From positions 3,287,161-3,351,160 of the forward strand of contig JAVSMO010000001.1 of NCBI GenBank assembly GCA_032027165.1: a DNA stretch of 64,000 bases, written 5' to 3'. The stretch is from Denitratisoma sp. Its GTDB lineage: Bacteria; Pseudomonadota; Gammaproteobacteria; Burkholderiales; Rhodocyclaceae. The translations under genes were made by a program, and so were the position numbers. The notes beneath the pieces are model-generated. The model had not been told where the DNA came from, made no database searches, and saw only the letters and a list, made by a program, of their open reading frames with translations. This document shows, piece by piece, positions 30,938 to 41,285 of this stretch (position 1 is its first letter; each line of letters opens with the position of its first letter).

Positions 30938-31717
30938 ATGAAGGTACGCGCCAACGGCATCGACATCCATTGCGAGATATCCGGCAGCGGCCCCTGGCTG
31001 ACGCTGTCGCATTCACTGTGCTGCGACGGCTCGATGTGGGCGCCGCAGCTGGCGGCGCTCGAACCGCATTTCACCGTGCTGCGCTTCGATACGCGCGGCC
31101 ACGGCGGCACGGACGCGCCGGCCGGCGCCTATACCTTCGACCAGCTCTCCGACGACGTGCTCGGCCTGCTCGATGCGCTGAAGATCGAGCGCACGCACTA
31201 TTGCGGCCTGTCGATGGGCGGCATGATCGGCCAGCACCTCGCCCTGAAGGCGCCGGGCCGCCTCGGCCGCCTGGTGCTCGCCGACACCACCAGCCGCATG
31301 CCGGCGGAGGCGCAAACGTTGTGGACCGAGCGCATCCGCGTCGCGCAGGAGCAGGGCATGGCGGCGCATGTCGAGCCGACGCTGGCGCGCTGGTTCACCC
31401 CGCCCTGGCGCGCGGCGCATCCGGAGGTGATGGAGACCATCGGCACGCTGATCCGCAACACGCCGGTGGCCGGCTACGTCGGCTGCGCCCAGGCGATTGC
31501 CCGCATCGACGTCACGGATCGCCTGAACGGGATCAAGGCGCCGACGCTGGTGGTCGTCGGCCGCGACGACCCCGGCACGCCGCCGGCGATGTCGGAAGCC
31601 ATCGCCGCGGCGATTCCCGGCGCGCGGCTGGAGGTCATTTCCGACGCCTCGCACCTTTCCAACATCGAGCAGGCGGACGCCTTCAACCGGCTGCTGCTGG
31701 ATTTTCTGACGGAGTAA
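30938..31717 (+). CDS. Alpha/beta hydrolase, 3-oxoadipate enol-lactonase-like
   Basis: A 259-aa alpha/beta hydrolase resembling PcaD, which opens 3-oxoadipate enol-lactone in the beta-ketoadipate pathway. The nucleophile elbow is YCGLSMGGMIGQHLAL, the acid lies in VVVGRDDPGTPP and the histidine in SDASHLSNIEQ; the cap region has the ARWFTPPWRA pattern common in this group. There are no other protocatechuate genes nearby, so the substrate is open. It follows the helicase gene by 10 bp and precedes an SDR by 3 bp, probably as one transcript. The start is supported by GAGGAGA. Confidence 0.82.
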   Translation: MKVRANGIDIHCEISGSGPWLTLSHSLCCDGSMWAPQLAALEPHFTVLRFDTRGHGGTDAPAGAYTFDQLSDDVLGLLDALKIERTHYCGLSMGGMIGQHLALKAPGRLGRLVLADTTSRMPAEAQTLWTERIRVAQEQGMAAHVEPTLARWFTPPWRAAHPEVMETIGTLIRNTPVAGYVGCAQAIARIDVTDRLNGIKAPTLVVVGRDDPGTPPAMSEAIAAAIPGARLEVISDASHLSNIEQADAFNRLLLDFLTE

Positions 31718-31720
31718 TCG

Positions 31721-32506
31721 ATGGATCTCGGCATCGCAGGAAAAAGCGCACTGGTCTGCGCCGCGAGCAAGGGCCTCGGCCGCGGCTGCGCGCTGGCGCT
31801 GGCACGCGAGGGCGTGCATGTGACGATCGTCGCGCGCGGGCGCGAGGCCCTCGAGGCGACGGCGGCCGAGCTGGAAAAAGTCAGTCCCCGCGGCACGGCG
31901 ATCGCGGCCGTCGCCGCCGACATCGCCACGCCGGAGGGACGCGCGGCGGCGCTCGCCGCCTGCCCGCAGCCGGACATCCTGGTGAACAACGCCGGCGGGC
32001 CGCCGCCCGGCGATTTCCGCAACTGGACGCGCGAGGACTGGATCGCCGCGCTCGACGCCAACATGCTGACGCCCATCGAGCTGATCAAGGCGACGGTGGA
32101 CGGCATGATCGCGCGCCGCTTCGGCCGCATCGTGAACATCACCTCCGGCGCGGTGAAGGCGCCCATCGACGTGCTCGGCCTCTCCAACGGCGCGCGCGCC
32201 GGACTCACCGGCTTCGTCGCCGGGCTGGCGAGGAAGACGGTGAAGCACAACGTCACCATCAATAACCTGCTGCCCGGCTTCTTCGACACCGACCGCATCC
32301 GCACGGTGATCGGCGGCCAGGCCAGGTCGCGCGGCGTCAGTTACGAGGAGGCGCTGGCCGAGCGCATCAGTACCATCCCCGCCGGCCGCATCGGCGACCC
32401 CGAGGAGTTCGGCGCCGCCTGCGCATATCTGTGCAGCGCGCAGGCCGGATTCATCACCGGGCAGAACCTGCTCCTCGACGGCGGCGCCTACCCCGGCACC
32501 TTTTGA
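31721..32506 (+). CDS. SDR family oxidoreductase lacking the canonical catalytic tyrosine
   Basis: A 261-aa Rossmann-fold short-chain dehydrogenase. The cofactor loop is ASKGLGRGCALALA, and NNAG and the serine of NITSGAVKAPI are present. Where the classical YxxxK should be, the sequence is LGLSNGARAGL, so both Tyr and Lys are replaced. A recognised atypical SDR subgroup has this SN-xx-R pattern. It may use different residues or act on other substrates. It is 3 bp downstream of the hydrolase gene. One copy of the 25-bp element lies inside it and encodes KVSPRGTA. Confidence 0.82.
   Translation: MDLGIAGKSALVCAASKGLGRGCALALAREGVHVTIVARGREALEATAAELEKVSPRGTAIAAVAADIATPEGRAAALAACPQPDILVNNAGGPPPGDFRNWTREDWIAALDANMLTPIELIKATVDGMIARRFGRIVNITSGAVKAPIDVLGLSNGARAGLTGFVAGLARKTVKHNVTINNLLPGFFDTDRIRTVIGGQARSRGVSYEEALAERISTIPAGRIGDPEEFGAACAYLCSAQAGFITGQNLLLDGGAYPGTF
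31876..31900 (+). repeat. Dispersed 25-bp element, copy 8
   Basis: AAAA-GTCAGTC, eight bases, ACGGCG: full match, inside the SDR gene. Confidence 0.88.
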
Positions 32507-32636
32507 CGAGCTGTCTTCCGGGCGACTGACGCCGCCGCGCCGATCCGCGATACTCTCCCTGCGGCTTCCCACAATGGAAGCGCGGCCGGCCCCGGCCTAG
32601 AATGAATCGACCGTCCACGAGACGGAGGAGAAGAGA

Positions 32637-34911
<2,275 letters not shown>

Positions 34912-34913
<2 letters not shown>

Positions 34914-34951
34914 CGTTTCCGGCTCCTCCGGCCGGGCGAGCCGGAAACGTC
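34912..34951. terminator. Bidirectional terminator-like palindrome between maeB and the cyclase gene
   Basis: GACGTTTCCGGCTC and GAGCCGGAAACGTC are perfect 14-bp arms around a 12-base loop, filling almost the entire gap between two convergent genes. No T-tract is present on either side. Confidence 0.6.
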
Positions 34952-34952
34952 G

Positions 34953-36257
34953 TCACGCCCTGTTTTCCTGGGGAACGCCTATGCCGACACCCAGGCCGTC
35001 GTACGCAATCCTGGGGTTGTCGCCGAGCCGCCCCCTAAGGACATAAGTCTTGGTCGGCCCCTTGCCTTTCATGTCCACGACCCCGCGATCCTCCAGTTCG
35101 AATTCCTTGCGCAACTTGAAGTAGACGGGCTCGCTAACGCTGATCGTGTTCGACTCTCCGTTGGACTCGATGCGCTGGGCGATATTGACCGAGTCCCCCC
35201 AGAGGTCATAGCAGAGCCGCGAACTGCCGATGACGCCGGCGACCACCGGGCCGGTGTGGATCCCGACCCGCATCGCCAGGTCAAGGCCGCTTTCGGCCGA
35301 GAATTCCTTGCAGGCGTTGACGATGTCGATGGCGAAATCCGCCATTCTTTCCACCTGGCGGTCGACGGGAACCGGCGCTCCGGAAATCGCCATGTAGGCA
35401 TCCCCGATCGTCTTGATCTTTTCGACCCCGTGCCTTGCCGCCAGCTGGTCGAAGTGGCCGAAGAGCGTTTCGAGCACCTCGATCAACTGCGAAGGCAGCA
35501 GTCGGCTGGCGAGCTGGGTAAAACCGACAACATCGGCAAAAAGTATGGTGACCTCGCCATGAAGCGCAATCGAGCGGCGCCCCTCCTTCAGCGATGCCGC
35601 AATGGATTCCGGGAACACATTGTAGAGAAGTTCGTCAACACGCTCCCGTTGCCGTTCAATGCCCTTGCGTTGTGAATATTCGCGCACTGCCGTCCTGAAA
35701 GCCAGGCGCTCTATGGCGATGCCAATCACGCAGGTGGCTACGATGTTGATGAGCCAAAACGCACCTTTGGTCGGAAAAAGAAGAAAAAGACCGGAGGCGA
35801 GGGCAATGCCGGAGCCAATGAACAATTGAGCATTGAAACGCCCCGGCAAGGGACAGACGGCAGCGACCGCCAGGACCCCGATCGTATAAGTCGACATATC
35901 CCCGGAGACTTCCGCCATCACCAAACTTGCCCAGGAAACAAACAGGATTCCGAACAGGAGGAATGCCCTCAGGCGGATTTCGGTCTGGTAATGCCGGTCT
36001 ATGAAAAAGCGGTAAGCCAGCAGGAATGCCAGGAAAGCAACCCGCCAGATGAAAACTGCGTCGACTCCGGTCGTCAGCCAACTGGTCCGATAGAAATCGA
36101 ATATGAGCAATATGCCTTCGATGGCAAGCAGAATGGACACCACCGTTTCGACGCGCTGGAGGGCGCCATGCGTAAGCTCTTTTCTTAACTCTTCAGTCCA
36201 TGATGCGGGGAATTCGGCGCTTGCCAGAGGGAAATGGTTGCCAAGTGCGATTTTCAT
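34953..36257 (-). CDS. Membrane class III adenylate cyclase
   Basis: A 434-aa protein with about six N-terminal membrane helices (to residue ~200) and a C-terminal class III nucleotidyl cyclase domain. Metal-binding aspartates are in LFADVVGFTQLAS and IKTIGDAYMAISG; the transition-state segment is LWGDSVNIAQRIES. The specificity pair looks adenylate-type: Lys in EKIKTIGDAY and Asp in LCYDLWGDS. It should make cAMP from ATP at the inner membrane as a head-to-tail dimer. The frame is open further upstream to 36338, through a palindrome; I start at MKIALGNHFPLA but no good ribosome binding site decides it. Confidence 0.88.
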   Translation of the reverse strand: MKIALGNHFPLASAEFPASWTEELRKELTHGALQRVETVVSILLAIEGILLIFDFYRTSWLTTGVDAVFIWRVAFLAFLLAYRFFIDRHYQTEIRLRAFLLFGILFVSWASLVMAEVSGDMSTYTIGVLAVAAVCPLPGRFNAQLFIGSGIALASGLFLLFPTKGAFWLINIVATCVIGIAIERLAFRTAVREYSQRKGIERQRERVDELLYNVFPESIAASLKEGRRSIALHGEVTILFADVVGFTQLASRLLPSQLIEVLETLFGHFDQLAARHGVEKIKTIGDAYMAISGAPVPVDRQVERMADFAIDIVNACKEFSAESGLDLAMRVGIHTGPVVAGVIGSSRLCYDLWGDSVNIAQRIESNGESNTISVSEPVYFKLRKEFELEDRGVVDMKGKGPTKTYVLRGRLGDNPRIAYDGLGVGIGVPQENRA

Positions 36258-36302
36258 GAGGAGGACCGGGGGCAACGGATAATTCCACGAGAATGCCGCC
36301 AT

Positions 36303-36330
36303 CTTGGCATGCCGCGGTCGGCATGCCAAG
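36303..36330. promoter_or_regulatory. Perfect 12-bp inverted repeat, possible operator
   Basis: CTTGGCATGCCG and CGGCATGCCAAG surround a 4-base centre, between the divergent cyclase and nucleotidyltransferase genes. It could be a regulator site or a hairpin in the cyclase leader. Confidence 0.45.
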
Positions 36331-36358
36331 CCAGGCACCGCCCTCCCGCCAACCAGCT

Positions 36359-36383
36359 CGCCGTATCACAGAGACTGACTATT
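36359..36383 (-). repeat. Dispersed 25-bp element, copy 10
   Basis: CGCCGT, eight bases, GACTGAC, TATT on the plus strand, intergenic, 28 bp before the nucleotidyltransferase start. Confidence 0.8.
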
Positions 36384-36410
36384 GAATTGAGCTTGCCGTA
36401 TTATTCGTCC

Positions 36411-36905
36411 ATGGGCATGTTCGATCTGATCAAGATGCTGGAGGATGCCGGTGTCGACTACGTGCTGGTCGGCGGACTGGCCGTGGCCTTACATGGCTAC
36501 CGGCGCGTGACCATGGACGTGGATGTCGTGCTGGCGCTGGACGACGACAACCTGCGGCGCTTCATCGCTGGCGCCAAGGCGGCCGGACTGCAGCCGGTGA
36601 TTCCCGTCGATATCGATTCGCTGGCCCGGCCGGAACTGCTCGATCGCTGGTACAGGGAGAAGGGCATGCTGGCCTTTGGGCTGCGCAAGCCGGAGGGCAC
36701 GGCGACGATCATCGATGTCCTGATCCGGCCGGTGGTGCCTTACGAGGAACTGCGGCGCGATGCCGTTTCCGTCGCCGTCGGCCCGCTGAACATTCCTGTC
36801 GCCTCCATCGACCACCTGATCGCCATGAAGACCGGCACCGGGCGTAGCAAGGACAAGGTCGACATCGAAGAGTTGCGGAAGCTCATGACCGGAGGCGACT
36901 CATGA
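36411..36905 (+). CDS. Nucleotidyltransferase-fold protein
   Basis: A 164-aa protein of the minimal nucleotidyltransferase group (AbiEii/MNT/DUF6036-like). The active-site pattern is present: VLVGGLAVALHGYRRVTMDV, then DVVLALDDDNL, with the metal-binding D-x-D pair in TMDVDVV and a third acidic residue in TIIDVLIRP. The C-terminal DHLIAMKTGTGRSKDKVDI is typical of the group. A 67-aa gene overlaps its stop (ATGA), suggesting a two-gene unit. The function is unproven: toxin-antitoxin pairs use this fold, but so do housekeeping enzymes. Start at MGMFDLIKML; the upstream open frame is not conserved-looking. Confidence 0.78.
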   Translation: MGMFDLIKMLEDAGVDYVLVGGLAVALHGYRRVTMDVDVVLALDDDNLRRFIAGAKAAGLQPVIPVDIDSLARPELLDRWYREKGMLAFGLRKPEGTATIIDVLIRPVVPYEELRRDAVSVAVGPLNIPVASIDHLIAMKTGTGRSKDKVDIEELRKLMTGGDS

Positions 36906-37105
36906 CCGCCGACGAGAACTATCGCCTCCTGATGGAGATCCAGGCGAACCGCGACTTTCTTTTGCTCGCCTACAAGCAAAACCCTAAGTTGCTCCGTCAT
37001 GCCGAACCGGGCGTTCGCCTGTTGTTCGGCCTGCCGGAATATGAGCAGGAAGCGGGCACCTCGAACCCGCCCTTCAAGACAACCCCAGACCCACAGAGGA
37101 AATGA
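36902..37105 (+). CDS. Small hypothetical protein coupled to the nucleotidyltransferase
   Basis: A 67-aa hydrophilic protein (MTADENYRLLMEIQANRDF ...) with a helical N-terminal half and a proline-rich tail. I recognise no domain. The ATG overlaps the previous stop codon, which indicates translational coupling, and GGAGG sits within the end of the previous gene at a suitable distance. It might be a partner or antitoxin of the nucleotidyltransferase; this is inference from arrangement only. Confidence 0.6.
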   Translation: MTADENYRLLMEIQANRDFLLLAYKQNPKLLRHAEPGVRLLFGLPEYEQEAGTSNPPFKTTPDPQRK

Positions 37106-37107
37106 CC

Positions 37108-38082
37108 ATGCCCCACGCCATCCGCTTCCACCAGCCCGGCGGCCCCGAGGTCCTGAAATGGGAAGAGGTCGCCGTCGGCGATCCCGGCCCGAACGAGGCG
37201 CGCGTGCGCCACCATGCCGTCGGCCTCAACTTCATCGACATCTACCATCGCACCGGCGCTTATCCGCTGCCGCTGCCCTCGGGCATCGGCCTGGAGGGGG
37301 CGGGGGTGGTGGAGGCGGTCGGCGCTGAGGTGAAGGACCTCAAGGCCGGCGACCGCGTCGCGTATGCCGGCGGGCCGGTTGGCGCGTATGCGGAAGTGCG
37401 CCTGATCCCGGCCGACCGGCTGGTGAAGCTGCCCGAGGCGCTGAGCTTCGAGCAGGGCGCGGCGATGATGCTGCAGGGCATGACGGCGCAGTACCTGTTG
37501 CGGCGCACTTACAGCGTGCAGCCGGGCGACACGATCCTCATCCACGCCGCCGCCGGCGGCGTCGGCCTCATCGTCTGCCAGTGGGCGAAGGCGCTCGGCG
37601 CGAAGGTGATCGGCACGGTCGGCTCGGACGAGAAGGCCGCGCTGGCGAAGGCGCACGGTTGCGACCACCCGATCGTGTACACCCGCGAGAAGTTCGCCGA
37701 GCGCGTGAAAGAGCTCACCGTCGGCGAGGGCGTGGCGGTGGTGTACGACTCGATCGGCAAGGATACCTTCATGGATTCGCTGTCGTGCCTGCGGCCCATG
37801 GGCATGATGGCGCTGTTCGGCGCCGCCTCCGGCCCGGTGCCGCCCTTCGACCTCGGCCTGCTGGCGAAGATGGGCGCCTTGTTCATCACGCGGCCGACGC
37901 TGTTCGTCTATACGGCCAAGCGCAGCGATCTCGTGCAGACGGCGGACGAACTGTTCGGCATGGTCACCTCGGGCAAGGTGAAGATCGAGGTCAACCAGCG
38001 CTATGCCCTGAAGGATGCAGCGCAGGCGCAGGCCGACCTGGAAGCGCGCAGGACGACCGGCTCGACGGTCCTGCTGCCCTGA
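37108..38082 (+). CDS. qor: NADPH:quinone oxidoreductase, zeta-crystallin type
   Basis: A 324-aa zinc-free medium-chain reductase that reduces quinones with NADPH. Typical Qor features: GLNFIDIYHRTGAYPLPLPS, GIGLEGAGVVEAVG, the cofactor loop HAAAGGVGLIVCQWAKALGA and the C-terminal RRTTGSTVLLP. ATG 37108 is preferred over ATG 37102 because AGAGGAA is 7-8 bases away from it. It ends 27 bp before the convergent MaoC gene; one copy of the 25-bp element lies between them. Confidence 0.93.
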   Translation: MPHAIRFHQPGGPEVLKWEEVAVGDPGPNEARVRHHAVGLNFIDIYHRTGAYPLPLPSGIGLEGAGVVEAVGAEVKDLKAGDRVAYAGGPVGAYAEVRLIPADRLVKLPEALSFEQGAAMMLQGMTAQYLLRRTYSVQPGDTILIHAAAGGVGLIVCQWAKALGAKVIGTVGSDEKAALAKAHGCDHPIVYTREKFAERVKELTVGEGVAVVYDSIGKDTFMDSLSCLRPMGMMALFGAASGPVPPFDLGLLAKMGALFITRPTLFVYTAKRSDLVQTADELFGMVTSGKVKIEVNQRYALKDAAQAQADLEARRTTGSTVLLP

Positions 38083-38083
38083 T

Positions 38084-38108
38084 CGCCGTACTGCGGAGAC
38101 TGACTTTT
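38084..38108 (-). repeat. Dispersed 25-bp element, copy 11
   Basis: CGCCGT, eight bases, GACTGAC, TTTT on the plus strand: full match. It occupies nearly the whole 27-bp gap between the convergent qor and MaoC genes. Confidence 0.88.
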
Positions 38109-38109
38109 T

Positions 38110-38604
38110 TCAGGGCGCCGGCCGCGGCATGACCGGCGCCTTGCCGCGCTTGAACACCATCACCGTGCGGATGAAGCCGATCACCGTCTTGCCGTCCTGG
38201 TTGAAGCCGACGGTGCGCACCTTGACGATGCCGACGTCGGGGCGCGACTTCGATTCACGCTTCTCCAGCACTTCCGACTGCGAATAGAGCGTGTCGCCCT
38301 CGAACACCGGGTTCGGCAGCCTGACTTCGTCCCAGCCGAGATTGGCGAAGACGTTCTGCGAGATGTCGGTGACGCTCTGGCCGGTGATCAGCGCCAGGGT
38401 GAAGGTCGAATCCACCAGCGGCTTCTTGAACTCGGTCTGCGCCGCGTAGTGGCGGTCGAAGTGTATCGGCGCGGTGTTCTGCGTGAGCAGGGTGAACCAC
38501 GCGTTGTCCACCTCCAGCACGGTGCGCCCGAGCGGGTGGCGGTAGAGGTCGCCGACCTCGAAATCCTCGTAGAAGCGGCCCTGCCAGCCGGGTTTCTCGG
38601 CCAT
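38110..38604 (-). CDS. MaoC-like hydratase
   Basis: A 164-aa single hot-dog-fold protein of the MaoC family, whose members hydrate enoyl-CoA or mesaconyl-CoA type substrates. It starts with the family pattern GRFYEDFEVGD and YRHPLGRTVLEVDN, and the hydratase loop is TQNTAPIHFDRHYA, although the aspartate of the classic D-x-N-P-x-H motif is not obvious. VFEGDTLYSQSEVLEKR is typical of the mesaconyl-CoA hydratase-like branch. No adjacent acyl-CoA genes identify its pathway. It may be cotranscribed with the upstream MgtE-like gene (9 bp gap). Confidence 0.83.
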   Translation of the reverse strand: MAEKPGWQGRFYEDFEVGDLYRHPLGRTVLEVDNAWFTLLTQNTAPIHFDRHYAAQTEFKKPLVDSTFTLALITGQSVTDISQNVFANLGWDEVRLPNPVFEGDTLYSQSEVLEKRESKSRPDVGIVKVRTVGFNQDGKTVIGFIRTVMVFKRGKAPVMPRPAP

Positions 38605-38613
38605 GATTCCTCC

Positions 38614-39603
38614 TCAGAATAGGAACAGCGTGACTGCCGCGAAGTAGATGAGCAGGCTCAGCACGTCCTGGATGATGGTGGCGAGCGGACCGCTGCCGTA
38701 GGCCGGGTCGGTGCCGAGTTTCTGCAGCAGCCAGGGCAGCAAGAGGCCGATGCTGGTGGCGACGCCGCCGGCGGCGAGCAGGGCGACGGTGACCGCCAGC
38801 GCCAGGTGCCAGTCGCCGAAGGCCAGCCAGACGGCGGGAAAGGTGATGGCGCCGAGGACGAGGCCGATCAGCAGCCCGGTGCGCAATTCGCCGCCGATCA
38901 GATGCGCCAGACCGGCGTGCGAGAGCGACAGGCCGCGCACCGCCACGGCCTCCGTCTGCGTGCCGATGGCGTCGGCGAGGTAGACCAACCCGGGCACGAA
39001 GAAGGCGATGGCCACTTTCTGGCTCAAAGCCTGCTCGAAGCGGGCGACGATGAAGGTGGCGAGCATGCTGCCGACGAGGCCGACGATCAGCCATGGCAGG
39101 CGGTGGCGGGCGCGGCGCAGCGGCGGCGCCTCGATGGCCTCGCGGGCGCGATGTGTCTCGCGCCCGATGCCGGCGATGCGGTGGATGTCCTCGACGTGCT
39201 CGCGGCGCAGGATGTGCAGCAGGGCCGAGGGCGGCACGACGCCGAGCAGGCGCTCGCCGCGGTCGACGATGGGCACGGCGTCGAGCACGTGGTGCAGCGC
39301 CAGCGAGGCGACCCGTTCCTGGTCGACGTCGGCATGCACGCGCGGGTAGTCGCGGCGCATCGCCTCGCCGACAGGCCGGCCGCCAGGCAGGGTGAGCAGT
39401 TCGGCGGCGGACAGGATGCCGACCAGGCGCTCGTCGTCGTCGAGCACGCAGACGAGGTCGGCGCACTCGAAGTCGCGGCCGGACAGGCTGGCCACGACTT
39501 CCGCGGCGGTCTGCTGCGGGCGCACCCGCGGCACGCCGCCCACCAGGTAGTGGGCCGCCGTCTCGCCGTGCCCCTGTGCGTGCGGCCGTCGCTTGTGCGT
39601 CAT
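38614..39603 (-). CDS. MgtE-type divalent cation transporter without the N domain
   Basis: A 329-aa protein with a CBS pair (residues ~20-140: VRPQQTAAEVVASLSGRDF, VHADVDQERVASLALHH, AVPIVDRGERLLGVV) followed by a five-helix MgtE membrane domain (WLIVGLVGSMLATFIVARFE, FFVPGLVYLADAIGTQTEAV, IQDVLSLLIYFAAVTLFLF). Canonical MgtE (~450 aa) has an additional N-terminal superhelical domain that is missing here. It should form a Mg2+ channel gated by the CBS domains. It is divergent from the ParA gene, only 22 bp away. Confidence 0.86.
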   Translation of the reverse strand: MTHKRRPHAQGHGETAAHYLVGGVPRVRPQQTAAEVVASLSGRDFECADLVCVLDDDERLVGILSAAELLTLPGGRPVGEAMRRDYPRVHADVDQERVASLALHHVLDAVPIVDRGERLLGVVPPSALLHILRREHVEDIHRIAGIGRETHRAREAIEAPPLRRARHRLPWLIVGLVGSMLATFIVARFEQALSQKVAIAFFVPGLVYLADAIGTQTEAVAVRGLSLSHAGLAHLIGGELRTGLLIGLVLGAITFPAVWLAFGDWHLALAVTVALLAAGGVATSIGLLLPWLLQKLGTDPAYGSGPLATIIQDVLSLLIYFAAVTLFLF

Positions 39604-39625
39604 GCAGCTATGGTAAATTAACTCG

Positions 39626-40261
39626 ATGCTTCATTCATTCCTCATCGCCAACCCCAAGGGCGGTTGCGGCAAGACCACCCTGGCGACCAACCTCGCCGGC
39701 TGGTTCGCCCGCCGGGGCCATCGCGTCATGCTGGGGGACATCGACCGCCAGCAGTCGGCGCGCGAATGGCTCAAGCTGCGCCCGCAGGGGCTGCCGCCGA
39801 TCCGCAGCTGGGACATCCAGCCGGGCGAGCCGGCGCGTCCGCCGAAGGACACCACGCACGTCGTGCTCGACACACCGGCCGGCCTGCACGGCAAGAAGCT
39901 CGACGTCGTGGTGAAGAGCATCCACCGCGTCATCGTGCCGCTGCAGCCCTCGATCTTCGACATCCTCGCCACGCGCGACTTCCTCGACGTGCTGCTGGAG
40001 GAGAAGGCGGTGCGAAACCAGAAGACCTTCGTCGCCGTCGTCGGCATGCGCGTCGACCCGCGCACGCGCGCGGCGCACGAGCTGGAACGCTTCCTCGAGG
40101 GCCTCGACGTGCCGGTGCTCGGCTTCCTGCGCGACACCCAGATCTACGTGCAGGCCGCCGCCCACGGCCTGACGCTGTTCGACCTCTCGCCGGCGCGCGC
40201 CGAGAAGGACCTGCCGCAGTGGCAGGGCATCATCGACTGGGTCGACGCGCCGCACGAGTAG
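39626..40261 (+). CDS. ParA-family ATPase
   Basis: A 211-aa deviant Walker ATPase: ANPKGGCGKTTLATNLAGWF (Walker A with the signature lysine), GDIDRQQSAREW and VVLDTPAG. Members position plasmids, chromosomes or protein clusters on the nucleoid. No ParB or parS is nearby, so this is an orphan of the kind that often positions cytoplasmic cargo or is duplicated in betaproteobacterial chromosomes. Its 3' end overlaps the convergent LysR gene by 32 bp. Confidence 0.88.
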   Translation: MLHSFLIANPKGGCGKTTLATNLAGWFARRGHRVMLGDIDRQQSAREWLKLRPQGLPPIRSWDIQPGEPARPPKDTTHVVLDTPAGLHGKKLDVVVKSIHRVIVPLQPSIFDILATRDFLDVLLEEKAVRNQKTFVAVVGMRVDPRTRAAHELERFLEGLDVPVLGFLRDTQIYVQAAAHGLTLFDLSPARAEKDLPQWQGIIDWVDAPHE

Positions 40262-41180
40262 CGCGCTTCCTCGGCGCATCGCCCAGCAGGACCGCCCGCA
40301 AGGTTTCATCCTCCAGCCGTTCCAGGAACCATTCCAGCGCCCGCCCCTCGTGGTCGCTGCGCCAGGCGACGTGCAATGGCAGGTCGGGGCCCGCCTCGAC
40401 CGTGCGTTTCGCTACCAGCCGGCCGGCGGCGATCTCGGGCGCAGCGAGCGACAACGGCAAGTGGCCGACGCCGAGGCCCGCCACCTGTGCGGCGAGCTTG
40501 GCAGCGAAATCCGGCACCACCAGCGTGTCCTGTCCGGTGAGCAGGCCCGCCGTGCGCGCCAACAGCTGGCGCGAGGTGTCGGCGATCACCACGGCGCGGT
40601 GCTTGAGGATTTCCGAGGTCGGCAGCGGCTCGCGCGCCTTCGCCAGCGGATGCGACGGCGCCACGGCGAACACCGGCTGCGAGCGGCCGATGAGCTGCGA
40701 GCGGTAGCCGCCGCCCGGCGGCATGTCGCCGGGCGCGCCGACGGCGAGGTCGGCGCGTCTTGTGGCCAGCGCATCCCAGCAGCCGCCCAGCACTTCGGTC
40801 GACAGGCGCAGCCGGGTGCCGGACATCTCCCGGTAGAACTCGCCGATCAGCGGCCAGAGTGCGCTCAAATCGAGCACCGCCTCGACGGCGATGCGCAGTT
40901 CATGTTCCCAGCCGGTGGCGATGCGCTGGACGCGGCACTCCAGTTCGCCGGCGGCGCTGAGCAGGTGGCGGCCCTCCTCCAGCAGCAGGCGGCCGGCCGG
41001 CGTCAGCACGGCGCGGCGGCCCTGGCGCACGAACAGCGTCACGGCGAGGTCGTCCTCCAGCTTCTTCACGGCGTGGGTCAGCGCCGAGGGCACGCGGTGC
41101 AGGGCTTCGGCCGCCGCGGCGAAGCTGCCGCGTGCGTCGATGGCGTCGAGGACCTGCAGGGCGTCGAGGGAAATTCGCAT
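40230..41180 (-). CDS. LysR-family transcriptional regulator
   Basis: A 316-aa LysR-type regulator with the N-terminal winged helix (DALQVLDAIDARGSFAAAAE ... VPSALTHAVKKLEDDLAVTL) and a C-terminal effector-binding domain. It is divergent from the pirin and flavodoxin genes, and two inverted repeats lie in the 105-bp gap, so it probably controls them, responding to an unknown, possibly redox-related signal. The C-terminus ends in a basic tail (RKRATRAARRPSR) that lies within the overlap with the ParA gene. Confidence 0.9.
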   Translation of the reverse strand: MRISLDALQVLDAIDARGSFAAAAEALHRVPSALTHAVKKLEDDLAVTLFVRQGRRAVLTPAGRLLLEEGRHLLSAAGELECRVQRIATGWEHELRIAVEAVLDLSALWPLIGEFYREMSGTRLRLSTEVLGGCWDALATRRADLAVGAPGDMPPGGGYRSQLIGRSQPVFAVAPSHPLAKAREPLPTSEILKHRAVVIADTSRQLLARTAGLLTGQDTLVVPDFAAKLAAQVAGLGVGHLPLSLAAPEIAAGRLVAKRTVEAGPDLPLHVAWRSDHEGRALEWFLERLEDETLRAVLLGDAPRKRATRAARRPSR

Positions 41181-41198
41181 GTTGAAAAAAATCGAACG

Positions 41199-41214
41199 AT
41201 AATGTCGAAATTAT
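41199..41214. promoter_or_regulatory. Inverted repeat, possible LysR site 1
   Basis: ATAAT and ATTAT flank 6 bases (with CG/CG outside at slight offset), 19 bases before the LysR start codon, in a position typical for autoregulation. Confidence 0.45.
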
Positions 41215-41220
41215 TCGCTT

Positions 41221-41241
41221 TTCAGGCAGTTTGTGCCTGAA
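41221..41241. promoter_or_regulatory. Perfect palindrome, possible LysR site 2
   Basis: TTCAGGCA and TGCCTGAA are perfect 8-bp arms around GTTTG, centred 55 bases before the pirin ATG. It fits the T-N11-A LysR pattern. Confidence 0.55.
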
Positions 41242-41285
41242 TTACCATGGCGTCAATGCTTCAATCATTTTGAAAGGAGAGCGCC

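Noticed and set aside
32510..32534. GACTGAC after the SDR gene as another copy
   Set aside because: The A/T-run is missing (GCCG follows) and the distal hexamer does not match. At best an eroded copy.
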